Shown: piece after piece, positions 52,962 through 61,693 of the stretch
How the letters are laid out: each line of letters opens with the position of its first letter
Numbering within the stretch: position 1 is the stretch's first letter
Source of the DNA: Halobacteriales archaeon QS_6_64_34
GTDB taxonomy: Archaea; Halobacteriota; Halobacteria; Halobacteriales; Haloarculaceae
DNA: 64,000 bases
Direction of reading: 5' to 3'
NCBI GenBank assembly: GCA_003020925.1
Contig: PXRT01000010.1
Coordinates: 159,437 to 223,436 of the forward strand
The notes under the pieces: model-generated
Databases searched by the model: none
What the model was told of the DNA's origin: nothing
Seen by the model: the letters and a program-made list of their open reading frames with translations, nothing else
Position numbers and translations under genes: made by a program

Positions 52962-54911
52962 ATGACAGAGTTACACTCTCCGGCGGCTGCTCGCGAGCGG
53001 GTGTACGAGGCCTTCGCCGACCGCAACCAGTCGTTCGAGGCCGCCGTCGAGTCCGCACTCGTTGCCGGTATGGCCCGACTCGATATCGGAATCGGGTTTC
53101 TGACGCGTATCGAGGACGGGACCCAGTACATCGAGCAGGCGGTCGGCGACCACGCGGCGATACAGGCCGGCAAGCAGTGCCCGCTGGAGGATGCCTACTG
53201 TCGGCGGACCGTCCAGTTGGAGGGGCAGTTGAGCGTCCAGGACGCTAGCTCGTCACTGGAGGTCTCGGACCGGGCCTACGAGGCGTTCGGGTTCGGCGCC
53301 TACATCGGCTGCAAGATCGTCGTCGGCGACGATGTCTACGGGACGGTCTGTTTCGCCGACCGTGAGCCCCGCGAGCGCCCCTTTTCGGAGGCCGAGGAGC
53401 TGTTCGTCGAACTCGTCGCCCGGCTCGTCGGGCGGGCTATCGAGCGCCGGGCGTACGAGCGCGAACAGGCCGAACGGACGGCACAGCTCAAGGCCGAGAA
53501 ACGCCGGTTCGAGGGCATCGCGGAGAACAGCTTCGACATCATCTACCGTATCGACACCGCTGGCGACCTGACCTACGTCTCGGGGGCCGTCGAACGGGTG
53601 CTGGGGTACGAGCCCGACGAACTCGTCGGGAACAGCTTCGCGACGCTCGTCACCGACGGCAGTATCCCTGACGCGTTGGACGCCTCCGACCGGCTGCTGG
53701 ACGACGAGACGGTCCAGGGGCTCGAACTGGCCTTCTCCCACAGCGACGGCCACACGGTCACCATGGAAATCAACGCGACGGCGATAACCGAGGACGGCAC
53801 CGTCACGGCCGTCCAGGGCGTCGCCCGCGATATCACCGAGCGCAAGGAGCGCGAGTCGGAGCTCCGACTCCGACGGCGGGCGATGGACGCCACGGAAGTT
53901 CCCATCATCCTGGCCGACGCCACGAAGCCGGACAACCCCATTATCTACGCTAACGACGCCTTCCAGTCGGTCACCGGCTACAGCGACGACCAGCTTCTCG
54001 GGAACAACTGCCGGATGCTACAGGGGCCGGGCACCGACCCCGAGGCCGTGGCGACGATTCGCGAGGGCATCGCCGCGAACCGGCCGATTACGGTCCAGCT
54101 GTTGAACTACCGACGCGACGGGACCCCGTTCTGGAACCGCGTGACGGTGACGCCTATCGAGGACGAGACGGGGACGGTGACCCACTATATCGGCTTCCAG
54201 CAGGACGTCACCGTGGAACAGCGAATCACCCGTCTCGTCGAACTGCTCAACCGCGTCCTCCGGCACAACCTCCGCAACGAACTCACCGTCATCGAGGGGT
54301 ACACCGACTTCGTCGACGACCCGCCGGCGGGGATGGACATCCAGGCGAAGATACGGCGACCGCTCCGACGGCTGGTGTCGCTCAGCGAGCGCGCCCGCGA
54401 ACTGGAGAAAATCGCGAAGACGGCCCGCGAGCCGACCCGGCTCGACCCGACCGCCCTCCTCTCCGGCGTCGCCGACCGGCACCGGACGGAGTTCCCGGCG
54501 GCGACGGTCGAGGTTGGCGTCGACACCGACCGCGACATCTGTGCCGGCATCGAGCTGGAGACCGCCATCGACGAGCTGGTGACCAACGCCGTCGTCCACG
54601 ACCCCGACGACGAGACGACCGTCTCGCTCTCGGCCCACGACGACGGCGACTGGGTCGTCGTTCGCGTCGCCGACGACGGCCCCGGCATCCCGCCGATGGA
54701 GGTCGCCGTGGTCGAGGCGGGCAAGGAGACGCCGCTGGAACACGGGAAGGGGCTCGGACTCTGGCTCGTCAACTGGGTCGTCACCCAGTACGGCGGCTCG
54801 TTCCAGCTCTCGGCCGAGGACGGCACCGTCGCGACGCTCCGACTCCCGGCCATCGAGGTCGACCAGTCCGTCGAGGACGCCGCCCGACGACCGACGGCGC
54901 TGTTGCGGTAG
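52962..54911 (+). CDS. GAF-PAS-LOV sensor histidine kinase
   Basis: 649 residues, no membrane segment. GAF-like domain (about 15-165), PAS (about 180-300), LOV-type PAS (about 305-425), then the kinase core. The LOV part has GNNCRMLQGPGTD, where the cysteine is the one that forms the flavin photoadduct in blue-light receptors (canonical GxNCRFLQ), plus NYRRDGTPFWNRVTVTPI and HYIGFQQDVT. The H-box is RVLRHNLRNELTVIEGY, the N-box ELVTNAVVHD, and the G-boxes VADDGPGIP and GKGLGLWLV. A cytoplasmic blue-light or redox sensor is likely. No response regulator is next to it. Confidence 0.85.
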   Translation: MTELHSPAAARERVYEAFADRNQSFEAAVESALVAGMARLDIGIGFLTRIEDGTQYIEQAVGDHAAIQAGKQCPLEDAYCRRTVQLEGQLSVQDASSSLEVSDRAYEAFGFGAYIGCKIVVGDDVYGTVCFADREPRERPFSEAEELFVELVARLVGRAIERRAYEREQAERTAQLKAEKRRFEGIAENSFDIIYRIDTAGDLTYVSGAVERVLGYEPDELVGNSFATLVTDGSIPDALDASDRLLDDETVQGLELAFSHSDGHTVTMEINATAITEDGTVTAVQGVARDITERKERESELRLRRRAMDATEVPIILADATKPDNPIIYANDAFQSVTGYSDDQLLGNNCRMLQGPGTDPEAVATIREGIAANRPITVQLLNYRRDGTPFWNRVTVTPIEDETGTVTHYIGFQQDVTVEQRITRLVELLNRVLRHNLRNELTVIEGYTDFVDDPPAGMDIQAKIRRPLRRLVSLSERARELEKIAKTAREPTRLDPTALLSGVADRHRTEFPAATVEVGVDTDRDICAGIELETAIDELVTNAVVHDPDDETTVSLSAHDDGDWVVVRVADDGPGIPPMEVAVVEAGKETPLEHGKGLGLWLVNWVVTQYGGSFQLSAEDGTVATLRLPAIEVDQSVEDAARRPTALLR

Positions 54912-54969
54912 CGATTCCGCTGTCCCGAACCGACGAACGGAAACGCCGCTATCTCCTACCGTCGGCCAG

Positions 54970-56247
54970 ATGGAGGTCCAGTTCCTCGGTGGGGCCGACG
55001 AAATCGGGCGCAGCGCCGTCCTCGTTAGTGAGGGACGAAATCCCTCGGACAATCGGACGCAGTCCGATGAAGACGACTCCCTGCTGCTCGACTACGGCAT
55101 GGCCAGCGAGTCCCCGCCACAGTACCCGGTCGGTGATGTCGACCCCGACGCCGTCGTCGTCTCGCATGGCCATTTAGACCACGCCGGGGCGGTGCCGGCG
55201 CTCATGGGCAGTGGTGACCTGCCGCCGGTCCACTGGACACCGCCCACCAGGGAGCTGGCGACGACGCTGGCCGAGGACACGCTGAAACTCCACGGTTCGA
55301 CGCCGCGCTGTCCGTTCACCGAGACCGACGTGCGCCGACTCACACAGGCGTCGGTGACCCACGGCTACGAGGAGCCCTTCGAGGCCGCCGGTTACGAGAT
55401 TACGTTCTACAACGCCGGCCACATCCCCGGCAGCGCGCACGTGCTGGTCGACGACGGGGACACCAGATTGCTCTACACCGGCGACTTCCACACCGGCGAC
55501 CAGCGCCTCGTCGCCCCCTCGACCGCTCGACCGGCGGCCGACGCGGTCATCTGCGAGTCGACGTATTCGGACGTCTCCCACGAGGCCCGTGACACCGTCG
55601 AGCAGCGGTTCGCCGAGAGCGTCCAGCAGACGGTGTGGGAGGGCGGGACTGTCGTGGTTCCGGCGTTCGCTATCGGCCGCACGCAGGAGGCGATGCTGGT
55701 CTGTGCGGCCCACGACATCGACTGCTACGTCGACGGGATGGGCCAGCGCGTGACCGAACAACTCAAACGCCACCCCGAGTTCCTGCGCGATGCAGATGCA
55801 CTCCGGGGCGCTACCTCAAGCACTCGCTTTGTGAACGGTAAAGAAGGACAGCGCCGCCAAATCGCAGACCAGAACACGGTCATCATCACCACGTCGGGAA
55901 TGCTCAATGGTGGCCCGGTCGTCTCGTACATTCCGAAGATTCGGGCGAACCCGACGAACAAGATTGCGATGACCGGCTATCAGGTCGAGGGGACACCCGG
56001 ACGGGAACTACTCGAACGTGGCCGGGCAGAGTTTGACGGCCGCGTGATGCCCGTCAGTGCGAAAGTCGAGTCGTATGACTTCTCTGCGCACGCTGATAGA
56101 GACGGCCTGTTCGACTTTCTCGATAGTTACCGAGAGAGCGAGATACTGCTCAATCACGGTGATAGGTGCGAGGCGTTCGCCGAGGAATTGCGAGATGATG
56201 GGTATGTGGCCCGTGCGCCAGAACTTGGCGATGTGGTAACCTGTTGA
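54970..56247 (+). CDS. Beta-CASP metallo-beta-lactamase nuclease (aCPSF2-like)
   Basis: 425 residues. The metal motifs are VVSHGHLDHAGAVPAL (motif 2, near residue 63), HIPGSAHVLVDDGDT (motif 3), LLYTGDFHTGDQRL (motif 4), and the beta-CASP motifs ICESTYSDVSH, PAFAIGRTQEAML and KVESYDFSAHADRDGLFDFL. No N-terminal KH domains, so it resembles the short archaeal CPSF2-type RNases of mRNA 3'-end processing. From about 55,790 onward codon use turns AT-richer, so the 3' half looks exchanged, although the fold is complete. Confidence 0.85.
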   Translation: MEVQFLGGADEIGRSAVLVSEGRNPSDNRTQSDEDDSLLLDYGMASESPPQYPVGDVDPDAVVVSHGHLDHAGAVPALMGSGDLPPVHWTPPTRELATTLAEDTLKLHGSTPRCPFTETDVRRLTQASVTHGYEEPFEAAGYEITFYNAGHIPGSAHVLVDDGDTRLLYTGDFHTGDQRLVAPSTARPAADAVICESTYSDVSHEARDTVEQRFAESVQQTVWEGGTVVVPAFAIGRTQEAMLVCAAHDIDCYVDGMGQRVTEQLKRHPEFLRDADALRGATSSTRFVNGKEGQRRQIADQNTVIITTSGMLNGGPVVSYIPKIRANPTNKIAMTGYQVEGTPGRELLERGRAEFDGRVMPVSAKVESYDFSAHADRDGLFDFLDSYRESEILLNHGDRCEAFAEELRDDGYVARAPELGDVVTC

Positions 56248-56427
56248 GAGGGGAGATAGAGGTCGGCACTGTCTAGGAGGGATTGAGAAACGAGGAGGTC
56301 GTAGCGAGAACTGCTCATTGAACTCGCAGACCTCCTTGGAGACCGCTTAGATATCGAGAATCAAGATGCCAAGAGAGTGAACGGCTCGGTTACAGTGCAG
56401 CGTAACCGACCGTATCAGGGGGTGGTA
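56248..56427. other. Gap with remnants and a repeated segment
   Basis: The plus strand carries a short coding-like stretch without a start (RELLIELADLLGDRLDIENQ), then a segment at 56,368-56,411 that is repeated at 57,553-57,597. It includes the inverted pair CGGTTAC/GTAACCG, which may act as a terminator for the flanking genes. Confidence 0.35.
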
Positions 56428-57465
56428 CTATCGCTGGTCAGCATCGTCGTCAATCCACCCGATGTCACCGTCGGAGAACCGCGCTTCGAGCGGTGTCCCG
56501 TCGGTGCGGATGATACGCAATCTGTCGGCCTGGGGCGCGTTGCCCTTTGTTTGCTGCTGGTTGACGTAGGCCTCGGTTCGCTTACGTAGTTCGTCCGTCG
56601 TAATGGATTCGGCGTCGCTCATCACTTCGAACACCGTATTACCGTCTTCCTCGTACTGGGCAGCTGTCTCGACCAGCTCGGATTCGACCCAGTCGATGCG
56701 ATACTCCTTGATGAGTTCCTCGGCCGGCGGGCCGTCGTAGTCGAAGACGGCCTCGGCATCGGCATCCCCGTATCCCTTCATATCGTCGACGATGAAGCTC
56801 CGCTGGAACACAGGCAGCGCCGAATCAATCTCGTAAAGGAGCGCATGCAATCGGGCGCGGTTGATTTTAGCGATTGGTGTCTCGTCGAACCAGATATCCG
56901 AATCAGTACCAATACCAACCTTGTAGACAGAATCGCCGTCAAGTCCGTCTTCGGGACCGTACCTTGGCCCAAGATGGAGAATTGAGAAGGCTATTGGGGC
57001 ATACTCTGGACCAACAGGCGCATCGCTGGATTCGAATCTAAAGTACGGTGAGCGTTCAGCGCCGATTGTCTGCATTCCACTCCGGAGGTAGATTCGCGAG
57101 TTGGTGATTGCGCTGCCGATCTTCGCATTGTGGAGGACAGTATTATCCTCTATGGGAATATCTGCGAGTTGCGCAGCGTAGTTTTCGAACGTGAACCCGT
57201 CTCTGTCTTCGAATATGAACGGTGAGTCGGCCAATGAACCGGGTCTCTTGATAGCGTCTCGAACTGGAGTTTCTGTCGGAATTGATGAAACACCGAGTTT
57301 CAGCCGTGCTGGGACGATATCAGTACCGAGCGCTGTAAAGACCCGTTCGACGACCGACGCTGTTCGGGCCGGTACGTCATCCGACTGCGTTATTTTGGAG
57401 TCTATGTAGAAACTCCAGGTCGCTCTCCCGCTACCTATTGTCAGGTAATCCTCGTTCTTTTGCAT
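56428..57465 (-). CDS. Unknown protein, paralogue A of an immunity-like cluster
   Basis: 345 residues starting MQKNEDYLTIGSGRATWSFY. It is acidic and soluble, with no motif I know. It is homologous along its whole length to the 345-residue protein at 58,493 (shared for example IYLRSGMQTI, LIKEYRIDWVESELVETAAQ and NAPQADRLRIIRTDGTPLEA). The last ~40 residues form a module that occurs three times in this cluster. GC content is lower than in the core genome. Arrays of diverged paralogues with shared tails are typical of immunity-gene loci of polymorphic toxins, but that role is inference. Confidence 0.55.
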   Translation of the reverse strand: MQKNEDYLTIGSGRATWSFYIDSKITQSDDVPARTASVVERVFTALGTDIVPARLKLGVSSIPTETPVRDAIKRPGSLADSPFIFEDRDGFTFENYAAQLADIPIEDNTVLHNAKIGSAITNSRIYLRSGMQTIGAERSPYFRFESSDAPVGPEYAPIAFSILHLGPRYGPEDGLDGDSVYKVGIGTDSDIWFDETPIAKINRARLHALLYEIDSALPVFQRSFIVDDMKGYGDADAEAVFDYDGPPAEELIKEYRIDWVESELVETAAQYEEDGNTVFEVMSDAESITTDELRKRTEAYVNQQQTKGNAPQADRLRIIRTDGTPLEARFSDGDIGWIDDDADQR

Positions 57466-57552
57466 CGTCTCACTCAATTCTTTGAGCCCGGCGTCGTCGG
57501 TACGGCTCCTGCTGACACATCTATCGTCACGCCATAAGGAAACGGTTTCCCT

Positions 57553-57730
57553 GCCAAGAGAGTGAACGGCTCTGTTACAGTGCAGCGTAACCGACGGTTT
57601 CCACACGCAGGGGGTGGTACTATCACTGCTCAGCATCATCGTCAATCCACTTAATGTCACCGTCGGAGAACCGCACTTCGAGCGGTGTCTCATCGGTGCG
57701 GATGATACGCAATCTGTCGGCCTGTGGTGC
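57553..57730. repeat. Second copy of the triplicated 3' module
   Basis: 57,617-57,727 is closely similar to 56,426-56,560 and 58,490-58,612; all encode APQADRLRIIRTD-G/E-TPLE on the minus strand. The bases 57,553-57,618 also repeat 56,368-56,428, and 58,460-58,490 shares the end of that stretch. The copies are direct repeats about 0.9-1.2 kb apart, a substrate for further gain or loss of genes. Confidence 0.8.
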
Positions 57731-57814
57731 ACCGTATCGATAGTCGATGTTTCCGTACTCGCTATCCAGTGACTCGAGCTTAGTGATTATTTCACCATGT
57801 TCTGCTGGAGACAT
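57623..57814 (-). CDS. 63-residue protein ending in the shared module
   Basis: MSPAEHGEIITKLESLDSEY leads into GAPQADRLRIIRTDETPLEV, the same tail as the large paralogues. It starts inside the 3' end of the gene at 57,787 (28-base overlap), so the two are translationally linked. It may be a degraded paralogue that keeps only the tail, or a genuine small partner. Confidence 0.45.
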   Translation of the reverse strand: MSPAEHGEIITKLESLDSEYGNIDYRYGAPQADRLRIIRTDETPLEVRFSDGDIKWIDDDAEQ

Positions 57815-58449
57815 CTAATGTCCCCGAACGACGTTGGATTGTCGGTGAGGACAGACAATGTGCCGTTTGACAGTTCATGCTCTTCATAGACCTCGTTTGG
57901 CACTGATATTCCTGTGACCCCAGCTGGGACGAACGTTAGCCAATGGATCAGTATGTGTTTATCAGAGCCTGTGTCGAGCCACTCTATAGGCGGTATTGGG
58001 TCGCCTTGCCCTGTATCGACACCGAAACCAACCACCGTATCGGGAGTAGTCTGCGCTTCGATTGTGCGTACTATCTCGGTAATATCTGCCGCGACGACCG
58101 CGTTGTTAGATTTGAAATAGACTCCATCAATCGAGACGACGATTCTATCGGTCCCGCCTTCAGCAACCGTCGTCGGCTCTCCTGACGGGTTTACCTGTAC
58201 CAAGTAATGAACCTCGCTGTACTGGAATTGGATGGCGCCCTGGTCATGTTCTATAACGTAATCTACCGCTCGAGACGGCGGAATTTCCTCTAGGAAATAT
58301 TCTGATTCCGCGCCGATATATAGGACGGTAGCAGGTTCATTATCAGCCGCGTGGTCTGTATGTTGCTGTAACTCGGTGAGCATCGAGCGAAGTTTACTCG
58401 ATTCGAGCGACGAGTCGAATCCGAACGCTATTTCGAGGGCTTCAATCAT
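57787..58449 (-). CDS. Unknown protein within the immunity-like cluster
   Basis: 220 residues, acidic and soluble: MIEALEIAFGFDSSLESSKL, EYFLEEIPPSRAVDYVIEHD and later IPPIEWLDTGSDKHILIHWL. No similarity to the two 345-residue paralogues outside the overlap and no known motif. The low GC content and the position between the paralogues suggest that it belongs to the same acquired cluster. Confidence 0.5.
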   Translation of the reverse strand: MIEALEIAFGFDSSLESSKLRSMLTELQQHTDHAADNEPATVLYIGAESEYFLEEIPPSRAVDYVIEHDQGAIQFQYSEVHYLVQVNPSGEPTTVAEGGTDRIVVSIDGVYFKSNNAVVAADITEIVRTIEAQTTPDTVVGFGVDTGQGDPIPPIEWLDTGSDKHILIHWLTFVPAGVTGISVPNEVYEEHELSNGTLSVLTDNPTSFGDIRCLQQNMVK

Positions 58450-58492
58450 ATATTAGCATGGGAAGGACGGTTTCCACACGCAGGGGGTAGTA

Positions 58493-59530
58493 CTATCGCT
58501 GCTCAGCATCATCATCAGTCCACTCGATGTCACCGTTGGAGAACCGCGCTTCGAGCGGTGTCCCATCGGTGCGGATGATACGCAATCTGTCGGCCTGGGG
58601 CGCGTTGCCCTTTGTTTGCTGCTGGTCGACGTAGGCTTCGATTCGCAGCCGAAGTTCCGCAGTCTGGACGGATTCGGCGTCGCTCGTTACCTCGAAAATC
58701 GTCTCGTCGCCTTCCTCGTACTGGGCTGCTGTCTCGACCAGCTCGGATTCGACCCAGTCGATGCGATACTCCTTGATGAGTTCGTCGGCCGGTGGGCCGT
58801 CGTAGTCGTAGACGGCCTCGGCATCGGCGTTGATGTAGCCGCTCATTTCACCGACGGAGAATTTCCGCTTGACAACGGGTAGCACACTATCAATGCGATG
58901 GAGCAGTTCGTGCAACTGCGCACGGTTGATTTGAGCAATCTGTGTGTCGTCGAACCAGATATCCGAGCGTGTGCTAATGCTAATTCGGTACAGAGAATCG
59001 CCCTCGAGTTTGTCTTCTGGGCCATACTTCGGCCCGAAATGTATAATCGTGAAAGCTAGTGGGGCGTAATTTGGACTATCCTCAACAGTTGGCTGCTCCA
59101 GTTCGTAGTACGCTGACCCACTGATATCGATTGTCTGCATGCCACTTCGAAGGAAGATTTGCACCTTCGCTGTCTCTGTATGAATCTTTGAATTCTGCAC
59201 GATACGGCCGTCGTCCACCGGTATCTCGGCTAGTCGGTCCAGGTAGCTTTCGAACGTGATCTTACCTTTTGAGTCGACTGTAAGTGGTGAGTCGGGCAAC
59301 CGCTCAGCTTGCTTCTTAGCTGCTGGAATCGGGGTTTGTGCTGGAAGGGATGAGATACCAAGATCCAATGTTTTGGGAGTCACAGTGTCGCCAAGCGCCT
59401 CAAAGACGTCTTCGACAATCGACTTGGTTCGGTCCGGAATCTCGTCGGACATAGCGATCTTAGAGTCGACATATATCTGCCAGTTCGCCCATCCAGTCCC
59501 TTCAGTCAGGTAATCTATGTTTTTCTTCAT
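58493..59530 (-). CDS. Unknown protein, paralogue B of an immunity-like cluster
   Basis: 345 residues starting MKKNIDYLTEGTGWANWQIY, colinear with the protein at 56,428. Strongest agreement is in the second half (GPKYGPEDKLEGDSLYRISI, DAEAVYDYDGPPADELIKEY and the terminal module), while the first half has diverged. This pattern of conserved tail and variable front suggests diversification of the N-terminal part with repeated recombination through the tail. Confidence 0.55.
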   Translation of the reverse strand: MKKNIDYLTEGTGWANWQIYVDSKIAMSDEIPDRTKSIVEDVFEALGDTVTPKTLDLGISSLPAQTPIPAAKKQAERLPDSPLTVDSKGKITFESYLDRLAEIPVDDGRIVQNSKIHTETAKVQIFLRSGMQTIDISGSAYYELEQPTVEDSPNYAPLAFTIIHFGPKYGPEDKLEGDSLYRISISTRSDIWFDDTQIAQINRAQLHELLHRIDSVLPVVKRKFSVGEMSGYINADAEAVYDYDGPPADELIKEYRIDWVESELVETAAQYEEGDETIFEVTSDAESVQTAELRLRIEAYVDQQQTKGNAPQADRLRIIRTDGTPLEARFSNGDIEWTDDDAEQR

Positions 59531-59749
59531 TTATGAGTCATCACCCTGAGGTATGTCCACTTCGAACGAACTTCCATCTGCTGAATTTATAGGCGGAACA
59601 GGCGCAATACCACGGCGTTCACGCCGTGGATACGCGCCGTCACTTAGTCACCCGTTCAATCAACTCCGACAGGGCTGGATATTCCACCGTTCCCAATGCG
59701 AACTTTTACAAGTAGGTCGAATATAAGGGATTATAGAGGTGTTCCACGA
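59531..59749. other. Left end of the second TnpB element
   Basis: It contains the left hairpin CCACGGCGTTCACGCCGTGG at 59,610-59,629 and, upstream, ATTTAT that may be the insertion-site motif. The tnpB promoter lies in the AT-rich bases 59,700-59,735. Confidence 0.5.
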
Positions 59750-61126
59750 ATGCTGGAAGTCCACCGCACCTATCGAGCGACAATCCGCAACCACGGTCAG
59801 GTCGCGGAGTCACTCGACCGCCACGGGTGGAGTGCCAGCAAACTCTGGAACGTTGCGAACTATCACTCCCGCAACGTGTGGGAGGAAACGGGCGAGATTC
59901 CCGACCACGAGGAGTTGAAAAACGAGTTGAAGACTCATAACAAGTACAACGGACTGCACTCACAGTCCAGTCAGCGGGTTCTTGAGGAACTCGCTGAAGC
60001 CTTCAACTCGTGGTACTCCAGTGATGATGACAGGGACAATCCGCCCGGCTACCGCAAGAAAAACTACTACGACCAACAGGGTCGTCGCGTTCACGAAGAA
60101 CACCCGCGCAGCACGGTGACGTGGAAGCAGAACGGCATCAAACACGACACCAAAAACAACCGCGTCAGGCTCAGTAAGGGTGCAAACCACAAGGAACATC
60201 CCCGAGCGTGGGAATACATCCTTATCGAGTACGAAACTCGCCCCGGCGTCACCGTCGAGAACCTACAACAGGTCAGAGCTGTCTACGACCAGCAGAATGA
60301 GCGATGGGAACTCCATCTCGTCTGCAAAGATGAGATTGAGACTCCTAACGCCCCCGGCAACGAGACGGCAGGTATCGACCTCGGCATCAGCAACTTCGCG
60401 GCGGTCGCCTACAGCACCGAGGAGGCCGACCTGTATCCCGGCAACCGCCTGAAACAGGACGGCTACTACTTCCCGAAAGAAATCGCTAAATGCGACGATA
60501 GCGGTGGCGACAGGGCAACACGCCTTCACCACAAGTGGGCACAACGCCGTACTCACTTCTTCCACTCCCTTGCCAAACACATCGTCCGACGGTGTGTCGA
60601 AAAAGGTGTTGGCCGGATTAATGTTGGTGACTTGGAGGGCGTCCGTGAAGACGAGAACGGCGACTCGAAGAACTGGGGTCGTCATGGAAATCTCGACCTT
60701 CACGGATGGGCGTTCGACCGCTTCACCAAGATTCTCACATACAAGGCGAAGGTCGAGGGTATCGACGTTGTAGAAGTGTCCGAGCGAGATACAAGCAAGA
60801 CGTGTTGCATTTGCGGGAGAGAAGACGATACTCAGCGTGTGGAGCGTGGACTGTACGTCTGCGAGGTGTGTGATGGGGCGTTCAACGCTGACGTGAACGG
60901 GGCGGAGAACATTCGCCTCGACATCAATCAAAGTAACTCCGAGTCTTCCGGACAGTTGTCCGGAGATAGGAGTACCGGCTGGTTGGCACAGCCCGGAGTC
61001 TACCTTCATGACCTCTCCCGAGGATTCCAACCCCGGGAAGAGGTGGTAGACTCTAAACCCTAATATCCCAACCCAGCGGTGCGGTGCCGTGGGATTCCTC
61101 CGCGTTCACGCGGAGGAGGATGTCAA
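59610..61126 (+). mobile_element. IS1341-type (IS200/IS605 family) element, tnpB only
   Basis: The left hairpin (59,610-59,629) and right hairpin CCTCCGCGTTCACGCGGAGG (61,097-61,116) bracket tnpB. After the right hairpin the sequence reads AGGATGTCAA, so by analogy with other family members the boundary is set at 61,126. No tnpA is present. The element is of a different subgroup from the one at 51.4 kb, since both the protein and the hairpins differ. Confidence 0.75.
59750..61063 (+). CDS. tnpB: TnpB RNA-guided nuclease
   Basis: 437 residues from ATG 59750 (MLEVHRTYRATIRNHGQVAE). RuvC triad: Asp in TAGIDLGISNFAAVA (about residue 209), Glu in INVGDLEGVRE (about 295) and Asp in FNADVNGAENIRLD (about 381). 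The zinc ribbon is CCICGREDDTQRV with the later CEVC. An arginine/histidine-rich bridge region (DRATRLHHKWAQRRTHFFHS) is intact. The C-terminal tail after residue 395 is long and probably overlaps the guide-RNA scaffold. It looks full-length. Confidence 0.88.
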   Translation: MLEVHRTYRATIRNHGQVAESLDRHGWSASKLWNVANYHSRNVWEETGEIPDHEELKNELKTHNKYNGLHSQSSQRVLEELAEAFNSWYSSDDDRDNPPGYRKKNYYDQQGRRVHEEHPRSTVTWKQNGIKHDTKNNRVRLSKGANHKEHPRAWEYILIEYETRPGVTVENLQQVRAVYDQQNERWELHLVCKDEIETPNAPGNETAGIDLGISNFAAVAYSTEEADLYPGNRLKQDGYYFPKEIAKCDDSGGDRATRLHHKWAQRRTHFFHSLAKHIVRRCVEKGVGRINVGDLEGVREDENGDSKNWGRHGNLDLHGWAFDRFTKILTYKAKVEGIDVVEVSERDTSKTCCICGREDDTQRVERGLYVCEVCDGAFNADVNGAENIRLDINQSNSESSGQLSGDRSTGWLAQPGVYLHDLSRGFQPREEVVDSKP

Positions 61127-61146
61127 CCGGCGTCGTTTCGGTCGAC

Positions 61147-61432
61147 CTATTCGCCACCCAGGAGGGCCGCAAAGACCGCCCGCTCAGCTTTCCGCAGGTG
61201 CCCCTGGAGCGTCGCCGACGTCAGCCCCAGCGTCAGCGACTTCCTCGCCCGTGCTCTCTCGTGGCCAGTCGAAGTAGCCCGCCCCGCCGGACGTGATTTC
61301 CCGGTCGCTCATGGGTGGCGAGCAGCGACGCCGCCGGATACACCTCGGCGATACGGTCGGCGATTCCCTGTCGGCGTCGACCGGCGCTTCGACGGTGAGG
61401 TGTCCGTATCGGGCTCTGACGGGCCGCGTTAC
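61147..61432 (-). pseudogene. Frameshifted Bat/HTH_10 regulator remnant
   Basis: The minus strand reads DREITSGGAGYFDWPRESTG and EEVADA in one frame, then continues in another as TLGLTSATLQGHLRKAERAV to FAALLGGE and a stop at 61,147. GYFDWPRE and the helix-turn-helix wording are those of HTH_10 in Bat-type regulators. The upstream part (RIAEVYPAASLLATHE) is eroded. The TnpB element ends 20 bases away and may have caused or followed the decay. Confidence 0.6.
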
Positions 61433-61587
61433 TCGCCTTTCTGTTTGAGCCACTCATCGAGCAGGTCACGCACCGCCGCGTCGCGGTTGTCCCGGTGGTC
61501 CACGAAGGCCTTCTCGTCGACCGCCTCGAGCAATTCCTCGTCCAGTTCGACATCGACTTCCTCGAGGTTGAGAAACGCTTCGTCCAT
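61429..61587 (-). CDS. 52-residue ribbon-helix-helix-like protein
   Basis: MDEAFLNLEEVDVELDEELL then EAVDEKAFVDHRDNRDAAVR and DLLDEWLKQKGE: a short strand followed by two helices with an R-x-x-A-V-R-D-L-L pattern as in CopG-type DNA-binding proteins. On the minus strand GGTATTTATCC about 30 bases before the ATG is a good promoter. It may be an orphan antitoxin-like repressor. Confidence 0.6.
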   Translation of the reverse strand: MDEAFLNLEEVDVELDEELLEAVDEKAFVDHRDNRDAAVRDLLDEWLKQKGE

Positions 61588-61693
61588 TGGTTTTGGACAG
61601 GTACTGGCCGGATAAATACCCTCGTCAGACGGCCGTCGCGCACGTGTGTGACACCGCCCAAACCCACACCACGGCGGCCGCCTATCCATCGGT

